Assembly (NCBI RefSeq): GCF_028693135.1
Contig: NZ_JAQUVZ010000030.1
Coordinates: forward strand, 1-43,263
Reading direction: 5' to 3'
Source: Methanosarcina sp.
Lineage (GTDB): Archaea > Halobacteriota > Methanosarcinia > Methanosarcinales > Methanosarcinaceae
Length of the DNA stretch: 43,263 nucleotides
Positions 32,157-40,706 of this stretch are shown here, in pieces (within the stretch, counting starts at the first letter, position 1; each line of letters starts with the position of its first letter). The notes beneath the pieces are model-generated. The model did not search any database, was not told the DNA's origin, and was given only the letters and a program-made list of their open reading frames with translations. The translations under genes were made by a program, and so were the position numbers.

Positions 32157-33413
32157 ATGAGAAAAGGAAGTTTATATAGGATTTATCCTGAACAGGGCCA
32201 AAAGCAAGTGCTTGAACAGCATTTTGGCAGTGTCCGCTTTCTCTATAATAAACTTCTTCATGTTAAATCTGTTTTATATAGTCAGTGTGGATGTAGTATC
32301 CCAAGATCAGAACTTGATAAGCATATTCTTGTCTTAAAAGATATTTATCCGTGGTTGAAGAATGTTAATTCTCAATCTTTGCAACAGGTAAACAAAAACT
32401 TAGATAATGCTTATCAACGTTTTTTTAAAGGATTGGGGGATTATCCAGCTGAAAAATTAAAGAAAAAACAACATTTCTCTTTCCAGGTTCCTCAACATTA
32501 TAAAATTAACTTAACTACGTCTGAGATATTTCTACCTATTATTGGCTGGATTAAAATCAATATACATAGACCCCTTTTTGAACCTGAATTATTTGAAACT
32601 CATCTCAAAACAACTACCATCAATAACGAAATCATAGTTGAAAAGGATCTTAATTCAGAATTCTTAAGAACTGCTACCGTTTCCAGAACATCAGCCGGAA
32701 GATACCACATTAGCATCTTAACCGAGGATCTGAATAAATATCCGGTAACTCAACAATATTCCGAATCAACTATGGTAGGTGTTGATGTTGGAATCAAGAC
32801 ATTTGCAGCCTTATCTACAGGGGAGAAAATTGAGAACCCCAAGTTTCTTAAAAAATCTATAACGAAACTTAAAATGCTACAAAAAAGAGTCCGTAGAAAG
32901 GTTAAAGGTTCTCAAAACCGGAAGAAAGCTGTTAAGAAACTTGCAAAACAACATCAATTAGTTTCAAATCAGAGAAATAATTTTCAGCACAAAGTTTCAT
33001 TGTCACTAATACGCGAAAACCAAGCAGTTGCAATTGAAACTTTAAATATAAAAGGTATGATTAAAAATCACAAATTAGCTCAAGCTGTGGCTGATTCTGC
33101 ATGGAGCAGTTTTGTAACAAAGTTGGAGTATAAGGCTCAATGGTTTGGCAAGACAATTTTGAAGATTGGAATGTTTGAACCATCTTCTAAAAATTGTCAT
33201 GTTTGCGGATACCATAATTCTGAATTAACTTTAAAGGATAGAGAATGGCTTTGTCCTTCTTGTAATACAAACCATGACAGAGATATTAATGCAGCCATCA
33301 ACATTAAACAATTTGCAATTAATAATCTAATCACCTCTGGAACAGAGGGTAGAGCCTGCGGAGTTATTCTCAAAAGAGAGAGCTGTGAAGCAGGATGCCC
33401 GTCATTTCAATGA
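32157..33413 (+). CDS. tnpB: TnpB, IS200/IS605 (IS1341-type) RNA-guided nuclease
   Basis: The ATG at 32157 yields 418 residues; the in-frame TTG three codons earlier is less likely. The RuvC motifs are intact: GVDVGIKTFAAL with the first Asp (about residue 209), AIETLNIKGM with the Glu (about 290), and NHDRDINAAINI with the third Asp. The zinc finger CHVCGYH...CPSCN is complete. TnpB uses a right-end transcribed RNA to cut DNA and maintain its element. There is no tnpA beside it. Its last codons run into the right-end hairpin, as usual. The protein is uninterrupted and so may be active. Confidence 0.95.
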   Translation: MRKGSLYRIYPEQGQKQVLEQHFGSVRFLYNKLLHVKSVLYSQCGCSIPRSELDKHILVLKDIYPWLKNVNSQSLQQVNKNLDNAYQRFFKGLGDYPAEKLKKKQHFSFQVPQHYKINLTTSEIFLPIIGWIKINIHRPLFEPELFETHLKTTTINNEIIVEKDLNSEFLRTATVSRTSAGRYHISILTEDLNKYPVTQQYSESTMVGVDVGIKTFAALSTGEKIENPKFLKKSITKLKMLQKRVRRKVKGSQNRKKAVKKLAKQHQLVSNQRNNFQHKVSLSLIRENQAVAIETLNIKGMIKNHKLAQAVADSAWSSFVTKLEYKAQWFGKTILKIGMFEPSSKNCHVCGYHNSELTLKDREWLCPSCNTNHDRDINAAINIKQFAINNLITSGTEGRACGVILKRESCEAGCPSFQ

Positions 33414-33425
33414 TGGGTAGTTCAC
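33398..33425 (+). other. Right-end hairpin of the tnpB element (omegaRNA 3' region)
   Basis: CCCGTCAT (33398-33405) pairs with ATGATGGG (33410-33417) with one G-T wobble around TTCA, and is followed by TAGTTCAC. The stop codon of tnpB lies within it. In characterised TnpB systems the guide RNA ends at this boundary, so the flanking sequence from about 33426 would be the guide. Confidence 0.6.
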
Positions 33426-33993
33426 TGAATTGCTTCTGTTAGAGTTTAGAGTCTTCAAATTCAGATTAATAATAGTAAATCGTGTGAAAGTGCCAGTCAC
33501 ATTCCCGATCATTATCTTTTTTAGTTTTATATTCGCAGTTTTATTTTATTGTTAACCCCATTTGCCTGCAAGATGGATTTTTAACATGAATCATTTTAAG
33601 CAAATCTGTCCAAATATATATCTAACCACATAATATTTTTATCCTTGTTAGAAGTGGGCTTTCTGGCTAAATTCAGCTCTGTTTGCTACTTTTTGAAAGA
33701 AAAACACTTTATTCCTGCGTATCAGCTTTGCAAAAATTCTGGTTTACATATCTACAGGGCATAATCTAATACTATGACAAGAATATAACAATGTTGAGAT
33801 TAAAATCACTATTATTATTTTTAATGTGGGGATTAAACTTTAATTTTTCCTGTTTTACTCCCAGAAATCTTATTTCTCTGATAAGGAATATATACTCTTA
33901 TATAGAGCTAGACCTAAATTCTCAAAACCAGCTTTCTTCTCTTACACTGCCCTGGCTTCAAAACCGGGCTGAAGAAGCTAATAGTGTAAAGGC
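33426..33993. other. AT-rich gap between the tnpB element and element B
   Basis: No RNA gene or supported protein is visible. A 73-codon frame at 33791-34012 has no plausible ribosome binding site and runs into the left end of element B, so it is not called. The sequence may be an older chromosomal fragment between insertions. Confidence 0.4.
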
Positions 33994-34412
33994 GTCAATA
34001 ACCCCTTACTAAAGCGGGAGGCTTGTTTCGGCAAGTCTTGATTGACCAGCCTAAGTCTTAATTGACTCTATTGGATATGTTATGATACATCTGGATGCTT
34101 CCTTAGCCCACTTCCCTATCGTGTAGCATCAAAAGTCCTGAGAAGTAGAGGCGGTGTGTTACACACGGCAGGCATGTCCAACATTGGCGAGAGGAGGCGG
34201 TTTTCCAATACCGTGTTATCGGCTAAAGAAATTCGTTTCCAAAGCAGAGTGGAGAAATCCAATAAAGTGAACGTACTGCCTGAACGTGGAAGTAATGCCT
34301 GAAAGTGGAAAAATCCAACAAAGCCAACAAAGTGGAAGTAATGCCTGAAAATGGAAGTAATGCCTGAAAGTTGAAGGTATTCCTCCAGTCACTGAATTAA
34401 CGGGCATCCTAC
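33994..34412 (+). mobile_element. Non-coding IS200/IS605-like element B with structured RNA core
   Basis: The left end GTCAATAACCCC and the hairpin-like CCCTTACTAAAGCGGGAGG are degraded relatives of the end of element A. The right end GTTGAAGGTATTCCTCC, then CACTGAATTAACGGGCATCCTACC parallels that of A. Positions 34051-34260 match 31411-31620 without a gap, 175 of 210 bases identical by my count. B is longer than A because GTGGAAGTAATGCCTGAAA-type units are repeated three to four times at 34284-34374. The element ends about 20 bases before ccmD. Confidence 0.6.
34070..34247 (+). ncRNA. Structured RNA core of element B
   Basis: Pairs corresponding to element A are TTGGA/TCCAA (34071-34075 with 34177-34181), ATGCTT/AGGCAT, GTGTAGCA/TGTTACAC (34121-34128 with 34157-34164), CGGT/ACCG and GAAA-TTCG-TTTC. 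Variation relative to A falls mostly in loops or changes a pair to G-U, although the outer part of the last hairpin is weaker here. The function is unknown and the same family uncertainty applies. Confidence 0.45.
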
Positions 34413-34431
34413 CTTAGAGATCGTGATACAA

Positions 34432-34536
34432 ATGGAACCCTTCATTCTGGCGTTTGCTATCAGCTGGGCACTCATATTTGTCTACCTCCTTTCATTACTT
34501 AAGACGTATGCAGAGTTCAACAAAAGGTTAATGTAA
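34432..34536 (+). CDS. ccmD: CcmD-like small membrane protein, 34 aa
   Basis: The frame is short: MEPFILAFAISWALIFVYLL followed by SLLKTYAEFNKRLM. One membrane helix with a basic cytoplasmic tail is the CcmD layout. GTGAT lies 6 bases before the ATG. CcmD stabilises the CcmABC complex with holo-CcmE in cytochrome c maturation. It precedes ccmE by 25 bases, which is the main support for the call. ccmA, ccmB and ccmC, which usually precede ccmD, are absent and replaced by element B. Confidence 0.65.
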   Translation: MEPFILAFAISWALIFVYLLSLLKTYAEFNKRLM

Positions 34537-34561
34537 TGATCGAGCTATACGGGGTTTTAAG

Positions 34562-34942
34562 ATGAATAAAAAAAAGAAAACATTGCTTGCAGTTGCGTTT
34601 ATTGCTGGTGTGTTTATCATAGGTTTATATGGGATTGACTCTTCAGACGGATACCTTGCGGTATCTGAGCTTCTCTCTGACCCTCCGGGCTATGCCGGGC
34701 AGAATATAAATGCCATGGGGATTGTAGAGGTTGGAAGCCTTGAAAAGTCTCCTGGTATGACATCATTTGAACTGAATGATGAAAATGATGAAAATCTTAA
34801 GATACATGTGAATTATGTAGGAAACCTTCCTTCTAATCTTGCCGAAGGAAAACAGGTGACCATCAGCGGAACAATGGTTTCCGAATCTACGTTTGAGGCA
34901 AATAAGATAGTTACCGGATGTCCGTCAAAGTATACGGAGTAA
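34562..34942 (+). CDS. ccmE: CcmE haem chaperone, archaeal CxxxY type
   Basis: The 126-residue protein has an N-terminal membrane anchor (KKKTLLAVAFIAGVFIIGLYG), then an OB-like beta barrel (YLAVSELLSDPPGYAGQ, INAMGIVEVGSL, VNYVGNLPSNLAEGKQVTI), and ends GCPSKYTE. The CPSKY is a CxxxY motif in place of bacterial HxxxY, a known difference of archaeal CcmE that binds haem covalently. It delivers haem to apocytochrome c outside the membrane. It is in an apparent ccmD-ccmE operon bounded by IS-like elements B and C. Confidence 0.88.
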   Translation: MNKKKKTLLAVAFIAGVFIIGLYGIDSSDGYLAVSELLSDPPGYAGQNINAMGIVEVGSLEKSPGMTSFELNDENDENLKIHVNYVGNLPSNLAEGKQVTISGTMVSESTFEANKIVTGCPSKYTE

Positions 34943-34947
34943 TATTG

Positions 34948-35105
34948 GTCAACTACCCTGAACTAAAATTCAGATAAGTATTACCCTACGTATGTAGGTG
35001 GAGGGTGATTTATTCGCCCTCATTAAATTAATACAAAACTAATTCAATAGAGCAGGATGTGGAAGTTGACGCATTCCTCTCCTGAGCTAAACTCAGGGGT
35101 TTCCT
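34948..35105 (+). mobile_element. Short IS200/IS605-like element C without RNA core
   Basis: The left end GTCAACTACCCTGAACTAAA, then ATTCAGATAAG and the right end GTTGACGCATTCCTCTCC, then TGAGCTAAACTCAGGGGTTTCC match the ends of element A. The inside is about 100 bases and lacks the RNA core, but includes two small inverted repeats (CCTAC-GTAT-GTAGG, GAGGG...CCCTC). It starts 5 bases after ccmE and ends 12 bases before the polyprenyl synthase gene. Confidence 0.55.
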
Positions 35106-35117
35106 GCTGAGGGCTTT

Positions 35118-35975
35118 ATGAATATTGAAGAATGGGAAGAATACGGATATGTAGAAGCCGGGATAGAGGACTCGATTTCCCGAATAGAGGAATCCGGCTT
35201 AAAAAAAATGGTTGAACATGTCTGTCATTCAGGGGGAAAACGAATTCGGCCAATTATCCTGCTTCTGGTCAGCGAGATTTGTTCAGGCTCATATTCCCGG
35301 AGCCTTAATGCAGCCCTTGCTGTTGAAATGATGCACTCGGCTTCCTTAATTCATGATGACCTGCTGGATCAGGGGCTTATCCGGAGGAACCTTCCTTCTG
35401 CTCCTGAAAAATTCGGACCTTCCAGAGCACTGCTCTGTGGGGATTATCTTATCGCAAAATCAATTGCGTTCATTTCTCCTTATGGGGAAAAGGTAATTCG
35501 AGATTTCGGAAAGGCAGGAATGGATATGGCGGAAGGAGAAGTCCTTGACCTGAGGCTTGATGACGATAACTTCGGAGAAAGCGACTATTTTAAGTGTATC
35601 TATAAGAAGACAGCTTCTCTATTCGCAATCAGTGCATCCATTGGTGCTTATGCCGGAGGAGCAGACGAGACTCTTGCGGAGCGTTTTAGCTTCTTTGGGA
35701 ATTCCCTGGGAACCGCATACCAGATTGTTGATGACATCCTTGAATTTCTGGAAGTTGTTGAGGGCAAGGAATCTAAATTTACGTCTGAAACCCTGCCGCA
35801 CATTTACATGAGGGACATGTCAAAGGAAGACGCATTAGAAAAGTCCATAGATTCTGTAAAGCTGCATGTTAGTGCCGCAAAGGAAACCCTTAGAACATTC
35901 CGAGAGTGTCCAGCAAGGGATAAGCTTTTCCAGATAACTGATTATATAACTATAGACATGCTTGAAAATGTCTGA
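35118..35975 (+). CDS. Polyprenyl (geranylgeranyl-type) diphosphate synthase
   Basis: The 285-residue enzyme shows GKRIRPIILLLVSEI, the first Asp-rich motif HDDLLDQG (about residues 81-88), GDYLIAKSIAF and the second Asp-rich motif QIVDDILEF (about 205-213). It condenses isopentenyl units to make a long prenyl diphosphate, the precursor for archaeal lipids or quinone-type side chains. Chain length cannot be judged. The length is shorter than the about 320 usual for IdsA, mostly at the N-terminus. It sits just after element C, so its native promoter region may have been replaced. Confidence 0.88.
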   Translation: MNIEEWEEYGYVEAGIEDSISRIEESGLKKMVEHVCHSGGKRIRPIILLLVSEICSGSYSRSLNAALAVEMMHSASLIHDDLLDQGLIRRNLPSAPEKFGPSRALLCGDYLIAKSIAFISPYGEKVIRDFGKAGMDMAEGEVLDLRLDDDNFGESDYFKCIYKKTASLFAISASIGAYAGGADETLAERFSFFGNSLGTAYQIVDDILEFLEVVEGKESKFTSETLPHIYMRDMSKEDALEKSIDSVKLHVSAAKETLRTFRECPARDKLFQITDYITIDMLENV

Positions 35976-36113
35976 TTTAGCTCCACTCTTCCTGAAAAAT
36001 GAACTTACTTTGTCGAATTTCTGTGTCTAGAATACCAAAAATGATGTCATTTAGTTTCTTACTTTAACCCTAAAAGTTTTCAGTTTTTGACACTAACTTT
36101 ATCAGGTGTATCC

Positions 36114-37295
36114 ATGCGAGTATATGATAGTCCGGTGATTAAGGTAAATGCCAGTACAGAAAATGAAAAGCTGGTGCTCGATGCAGAAGGCCCTCTTTCC
36201 CAGCTTGCAAAACCCTTTCTGAAACGTATAAACAACATCTTTGCGGAAGAAAAACCCATCTCAATAAACGAAGACGAGATTATTTTTTCGACCTGGGTTC
36301 CTCCTATCCCGGGTCCCGTTTTCAGCCGGGTTATAAGTGCTGAGATTGCAGCCATAATGAAGAAACGTGTTCCGGATCAATTTTCAATAGGGATTACCGC
36401 CCGCTGTCCAAATCGATGTATTCACTGCGGAGCAGCCGACATAAAACCTGAAAGGGAAATGACCCTTGATGAGATCTGTTCCGCTGTGGATCAGAGCCTT
36501 GAACTTGGAGCATACCTGGTTTCCTTTGACGGCGGAGAGACGATGCTCAGGGATGATCTCGTTGAGATGGTAGCCAGAGTAGACAAGACCAAGGCAATCG
36601 CCACATGTTTTACTTCAGGCTTCAAACTGTCTGAAGAAAGGGCAAAGGCACTTAAAGCTGCAGGACTTTACGCCTCAAGGATCAGCTTTGACAGCCCGTT
36701 TGAAGCTGAGCACGACCGCTTCAGGGGACGGAGCGGTGCATACCGGGATGCAATTGATGGAGTAAAAAACGCGAGTGCTGCTGGAATCCTTACTGATATG
36801 TTTGTGGTTGTTTCCCCGCATAATATTGACGATCTTGAGGAGTTCTATTCCCTTGCAGCCGATCTGGAAGTGAAGGAGATGTCAATCTATGAAATAATTG
36901 CAGTAGGGCGCTGGCTTGAACATGAGGATGAGGTAATAAGCGAAAAGGATGTATCAAGGCTTCAGACTTTCCAAAAAGCCATGAACAGCAAACCCGAAGG
37001 GCCGAGGGTAACAGCTTTTCCCTACTTTATGGGCCCTGAGCTTTTCGGGTGCTTTGCTGGCAGGCGCTGGATGCACGTCGCTTCGGACGGAGAGGTCATG
37101 CCCTGTGCATATACCCCACTATCTTTTGGCAATATAGGTGAAGAGCCTCTGGAAACGATCTGGAAACGCATGGGGAAGCATAATGCCTACAAGAAGGATG
37201 ACGCAGCCTATTGCATGATGCGAAACCCTGACTTCCGGAAGGAGTATATACACACTATCCCGAAAGGGGCCAGAATTCCTTACAGGCTTAAATAA
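36114..37295 (+). CDS. Radical SAM/SPASM domain protein
   Basis: The ATG at 36114 follows AGGTG by 5 bases; a longer TTG-started version is rejected. Residues 90-110 carry the radical SAM motif TARCPNRCIHCGAAD (CxxxCxxC), followed by SFDGGETMLRDD and FTSGFKLSEERAKALKAAGL. The C-terminal GCFAGRRWMHVASDGEVMPCAYT and NIGEEPLETIW form a SPASM-type auxiliary Fe-S region, with a late CMMR Cys. The N-terminal 85 residues are a domain I do not know. Related enzymes act in haem (AhbC/D, NirJ) or peptide modification. Neighbouring ccmE makes a haem role tempting but unproven. Confidence 0.8.
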   Translation: MRVYDSPVIKVNASTENEKLVLDAEGPLSQLAKPFLKRINNIFAEEKPISINEDEIIFSTWVPPIPGPVFSRVISAEIAAIMKKRVPDQFSIGITARCPNRCIHCGAADIKPEREMTLDEICSAVDQSLELGAYLVSFDGGETMLRDDLVEMVARVDKTKAIATCFTSGFKLSEERAKALKAAGLYASRISFDSPFEAEHDRFRGRSGAYRDAIDGVKNASAAGILTDMFVVVSPHNIDDLEEFYSLAADLEVKEMSIYEIIAVGRWLEHEDEVISEKDVSRLQTFQKAMNSKPEGPRVTAFPYFMGPELFGCFAGRRWMHVASDGEVMPCAYTPLSFGNIGEEPLETIWKRMGKHNAYKKDDAAYCMMRNPDFRKEYIHTIPKGARIPYRLK

Positions 37296-37328
37296 TTCCC
37301 TTTTAATGTTTTTTAAAAGGAACTTTTA

Positions 37329-37504
37329 GTATCCTCTTCAAATTGTATGGGAAAACGTATATTTCACACATGCGCTAAAATATTAACAAGTTTCCCAAGT
37401 TTGGAATACACACTCATGTGGCATAGTTAACTTCCAAACTGTATGATAAAATTGTTTCTTATTTTTCTAGTTGGAAAATTCTCCCTAGAATTTTAAGAGG
37501 ATAC
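37329..37504. mobile_element. Second MITE copy, 176 bp
   Basis: GTATCCTCTTCAAAT (37329-37343) and ATTTTAAGAGGATAC (37490-37504) are inverted repeats with one mismatch. The flanks AACTTTTA (37321-37328) and AAATTTTA (37505-37512) agree at 7 of 8 positions as a worn target duplication. The inside is the reverse complement of the copy at 1867-2040 for most of its length. It is inserted just downstream of the radical SAM gene. Confidence 0.88.
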
Positions 37505-38276
37505 AAATTTTACTTATTTTGGTTTTTCATTTTTTCATGGTTCCTTCTGTTCATGATTTTTTTGTCTTTTCTTTTCCTTCTGCCCTGTTTCTCTTGTATT
37601 ATTTTTTCCTGTTTTTAAACTCTAATCCGAGATTTTTACGATAATTATTTTTTTGTTTTCTTTCTAAATTTTTAATGGATTGTAGGAGCTTTATTTTGAA
37701 TTTTCTTCTGAAATCAAAGCCTTTTAACCCTCGAATTTCCAGGAATAACTTTCATTTGGGAATTGTGCAGCATATTCTTAATTCGAATACCTATTTAAAA
37801 ACGGGGTTAAGTTTGTCTAAAATAAACTCTACACTTCTGAGAAAACAGGTTTATATCTCCTTATTATTCATCATTTTTTTTTAAGACTGTTCCATTCTTT
37901 CCTCTTAATAAATTCATTTTTTTCTTTTTAAAATCGCTGTGATTTTTGTATCTCTAAAAGACGATGTTGTGTCTGTTTTAAGGTTGAATCTTCCTGTGCA
38001 ATTTATATTACAAAGTCTTAAATCAAAGCTGAAGATTCACATTTATTTTAAAATGATTTTTAAATCATCTATTAATATATTAATTCGAAAAAGTTCTTTT
38101 CATGGCGTTGCTATTCTTTTAATGCAGGCAAGATTTAACATTTTTTTGCCTATCAATTATATTCGACTGTTTATATTTAATTATTTTTTACTGTTCTATT
38201 TAATCTTTTGGATTTAAACCACATATTTTGCTATTTATATTTCTAAATTTCTTAAAAATTTCCTGTGAATTCGATA
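37505..38276. other. T-rich gene desert upstream of the ATP synthase operon
   Basis: Nearly 800 bases with long T runs and no supported gene. Two frames of 69 and 92 codons (37675-37884 and 37939-38217) have no ribosome binding site and a composition dictated by the T-richness (Phe, Ile, Leu). There are no clear hairpins. This is more biased than any other gap in the window. Confidence 0.5.
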
Positions 38277-38296
38277 TATAATGAATATTCATTATA
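38277..38296. promoter_or_regulatory. 20-bp perfect palindrome at the ATP synthase promoter
   Basis: TATAATGAATATTCATTATA is a perfect palindrome, 135 bases before ahaH. It overlaps a TATA-like sequence (GATATATAATG). It may be a regulator site or merely an AT-rich core promoter; the distance allows a structured leader before the first gene. Confidence 0.45.
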
Positions 38297-38430
38297 ATTA
38301 CTCTATCCCTCTCCGATAAAACCGAAGCTGTTATATAGTTCTTCCGCGAAGGATTTGTTAACTACCTCCATTGGAGTAGGGATTTTTAATTATTAATTTA
38401 TATATTAAATTTTTAGAGACGGAGATTCAC

Positions 38431-38760
38431 ATGGCTAAAAATGAAATCTTATCCGAACTAAAAAAAGCGGAAGAGAGCGCTAAATCAATGGTTGACGATG
38501 CCATTGATTCCAAAAACAAGCGCATCTCCGATGCTCGGGCCGAAGCCAGGGAAATCCTGAGGCAGGCCGATATCAATGCACATAAAGCTGCACAAGACTC
38601 TTTTAAAGTAGGTGAAGAAAAGATCCTGGAGGAAAGAGATAAGATCGTCAACGATGGTGAAAAAAACGCATTAGCCATGTCCCAAAAAGCTCAAGCTAAC
38701 ATCGACAAATCCGTCAAGTACCTTGTACAGGAGTTTGAGAGGGCGGTCCTTAATGAGTAG
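38431..38760 (+). CDS. ahaH: A1AO ATP synthase subunit H (peripheral stalk)
   Basis: The 109-residue product is almost wholly helical coiled coil: [20 protein letters not shown], then [19 protein letters not shown] and so on, with no membrane segment. Subunit H pairs with E as the peripheral stalk that holds the A1 head. GACGGAG lies just before the ATG. It is the first gene of the operon and its last codons overlap ahaI by 8 bases (ATGAGTAG). Confidence 0.95.
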   Translation: MAKNEILSELKKAEESAKSMVDDAIDSKNKRISDARAEAREILRQADINAHKAAQDSFKVGEEKILEERDKIVNDGEKNALAMSQKAQANIDKSVKYLVQEFERAVLNE

Positions 38761-40702
38761 ACCTAAAGAGATGACAAAGGCCGTTATTGTCGGGCATAAA
38801 AGCATTCTAAAAGACACCATCGATTCATTGCATGATACAAATCTCTTTCATATTGAAGATTTTGTCGAGGACGAGTCTGGTTTTAAGATCAGCAAGCCAT
38901 TTAATAACGCAGAAGAAGTCTCGAAAAAGCTTGTGAAGATCCGTTCCATCTCCAATTTTTTGGGGATTGTAAAAAAAGAACCGGTAGTTCAGAATACTGA
39001 CTCTGTTCTACGCGACCTTGATTCGAAGCTGAATGAGCTGGACAGGACAATTGCAACTAAAACAGAATCAATTGCCCAACTTGATAATGAGTTGAAAGAC
39101 CTGGATTCCCAGAAGAAGGAAATCCTGCCTTATCTGTCCATCAATCTCGACTTTGATGATTACCGTGGCTACGAGAACCTTAAGGTTTTCGCGGGTACTG
39201 TAAAAGGAAGCCTGGATGGAAGTCAGATTTCAAGCATCACCAAAGCTTACGAGCTGTACTCTGACCCTCAATCAAAAGCGGTTGTACTGTTTGTAGCCAA
39301 AAAAGATGCCGACAAAGTCAGCGAATTACTTCAAGATCTTGGATTCAGAGACCTCAGAGTTCCGGAAAGAGGTGGTGTCCCAAGCGAGCTGTTAAGATTT
39401 ATCGAACAGAAAGAAGCCGAAGTCACCAAGAAGACCGAGTCCTTAAGGGCTGATATCGAATCCTTGAAAGTCAAGTATACCGATTTCATCCTTTCCAGCG
39501 ACGAGGTCTTGAGCATCGAGAGTCAGAAGGCAGAATTGCCTCTAAGGATCGCTACATCTGCAAATGCATTCATAATCGAAGGCTGGACTCCCACCGAGGA
39601 TTATGACAAAGTTGTCAGTGCAGTCAACAGTGCCACTAATGGCAAGGCATACGTCACAAGCCTCGAAATTGATGAAGAGGATGAGGAGCATGTCCCTGTT
39701 GAGTACAACAACTCAAAAATTGCAGCGCCGATGCAGGAGATCATGGACCTGTACTCCAGGCCCAAGTATACTGAACTCGATCCATCCTCAGTGATCTTAT
39801 TCACTTTCCCACTGATGTATGGGCTGATTCTCGGAGACATCGGATATGCACTGATTCTGGGAGTACTTGCACTGGCTGTCAAAAAAGCAGTAAAATCAGA
39901 TGCAGTGAAGCCTCTCATGAATATTCTGATATATTGTCAGATATCAACATTTATATTCGGAATTATTTATGGCGAGTTTTTAGGATTCTCATTAGCGAGT
40001 CTTCATACTGCACATGGTGTAGTTCCAGGCCTGATTCCGGGCTGGGAAACTATTGTTCTGTTTGGAGGGCTCTCAGGCGAGGAATTTACGTTCCCGATCC
40101 ATAGAACTCACATGATAATGACGATGATTGGTGTAACTGTCATCATAGGACTGCTTCAATTAAATCTCGGGTTTTTGCTTGGATTTTCAAATATTGCCAG
40201 GCACCATGGATTTATGCACGGGCTTCTTGAAAAAGGCAGTTGGATCATTATAGAGGTCGGTGTACTTATAGCAGCTATCGGAGTACTCGGCGGTAATTCC
40301 ATTCTAACATACGTTGGAGCTGCTGTCTTTGTAATCGCCGTTTTGATGCTTCTCAAAGGAGAAGGAATTCAGGGCGTTGTTGAGTTGCCATCGCTGATGG
40401 GTAACGCGCTTTCTTATTCCCGTATCATAGCGGTAGGGTTGTCTTCGATATACATCGCATCAACAGTCAATGATATTGCATTTAAAATGATCTGGGCTGA
40501 TCATTCTCAGATTGGTTTCTTAGCAATAGCTGCAATAATCGTGTTTATACTCGGACACTCTCTAAATACCGTTCTGAGTATTATCGCTCCCGGACTGCAT
40601 GCACTCAGGTTGCAGTACGTAGAATTCTTCGGAAAATTCTACTCGGGCGGGGGCAAAAAATACAACCCATTTGGATACATCAGAAAATACACGGAGGAAT
40701 AA
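38753..40702 (+). CDS. ahaI: A1AO ATP synthase subunit I (a-type, membrane)
   Basis: Starting at the ATG at 38753 gives [16 protein letters not shown] and 649 residues; an earlier in-frame ATG lies inside ahaH and is rejected. Residues 1-320 form the cytoplasmic stalk part with coiled coils (about 85-135, 215-245), and residues 345-620 carry about eight membrane helices, including [15 protein letters not shown], the region with the essential Arg, and [20 protein letters not shown] at the end. It provides the ion half-channels. Confidence 0.96.
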   Translation: MSRPKEMTKAVIVGHKSILKDTIDSLHDTNLFHIEDFVEDESGFKISKPFNNAEEVSKKLVKIRSISNFLGIVKKEPVVQNTDSVLRDLDSKLNELDRTIATKTESIAQLDNELKDLDSQKKEILPYLSINLDFDDYRGYENLKVFAGTVKGSLDGSQISSITKAYELYSDPQSKAVVLFVAKKDADKVSELLQDLGFRDLRVPERGGVPSELLRFIEQKEAEVTKKTESLRADIESLKVKYTDFILSSDEVLSIESQKAELPLRIATSANAFIIEGWTPTEDYDKVVSAVNSATNGKAYVTSLEIDEEDEEHVPVEYNNSKIAAPMQEIMDLYSRPKYTELDPSSVILFTFPLMYGLILGDIGYALILGVLALAVKKAVKSDAVKPLMNILIYCQISTFIFGIIYGEFLGFSLASLHTAHGVVPGLIPGWETIVLFGGLSGEEFTFPIHRTHMIMTMIGVTVIIGLLQLNLGFLLGFSNIARHHGFMHGLLEKGSWIIIEVGVLIAAIGVLGGNSILTYVGAAVFVIAVLMLLKGEGIQGVVELPSLMGNALSYSRIIAVGLSSIYIASTVNDIAFKMIWADHSQIGFLAIAAIIVFILGHSLNTVLSIIAPGLHALRLQYVEFFGKFYSGGGKKYNPFGYIRKYTEE

Positions 40703-40706
40703 AAAC

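Noticed and set aside
33791-34012. 73-codon frame between tnpB and element B
   Set aside because: No ribosome binding site; its end is inside the left end of element B.
37675-38217. Two frames of 69 and 92 codons in the T-rich desert
   Set aside because: Residue content simply reflects T-richness; no start signals; no domain.
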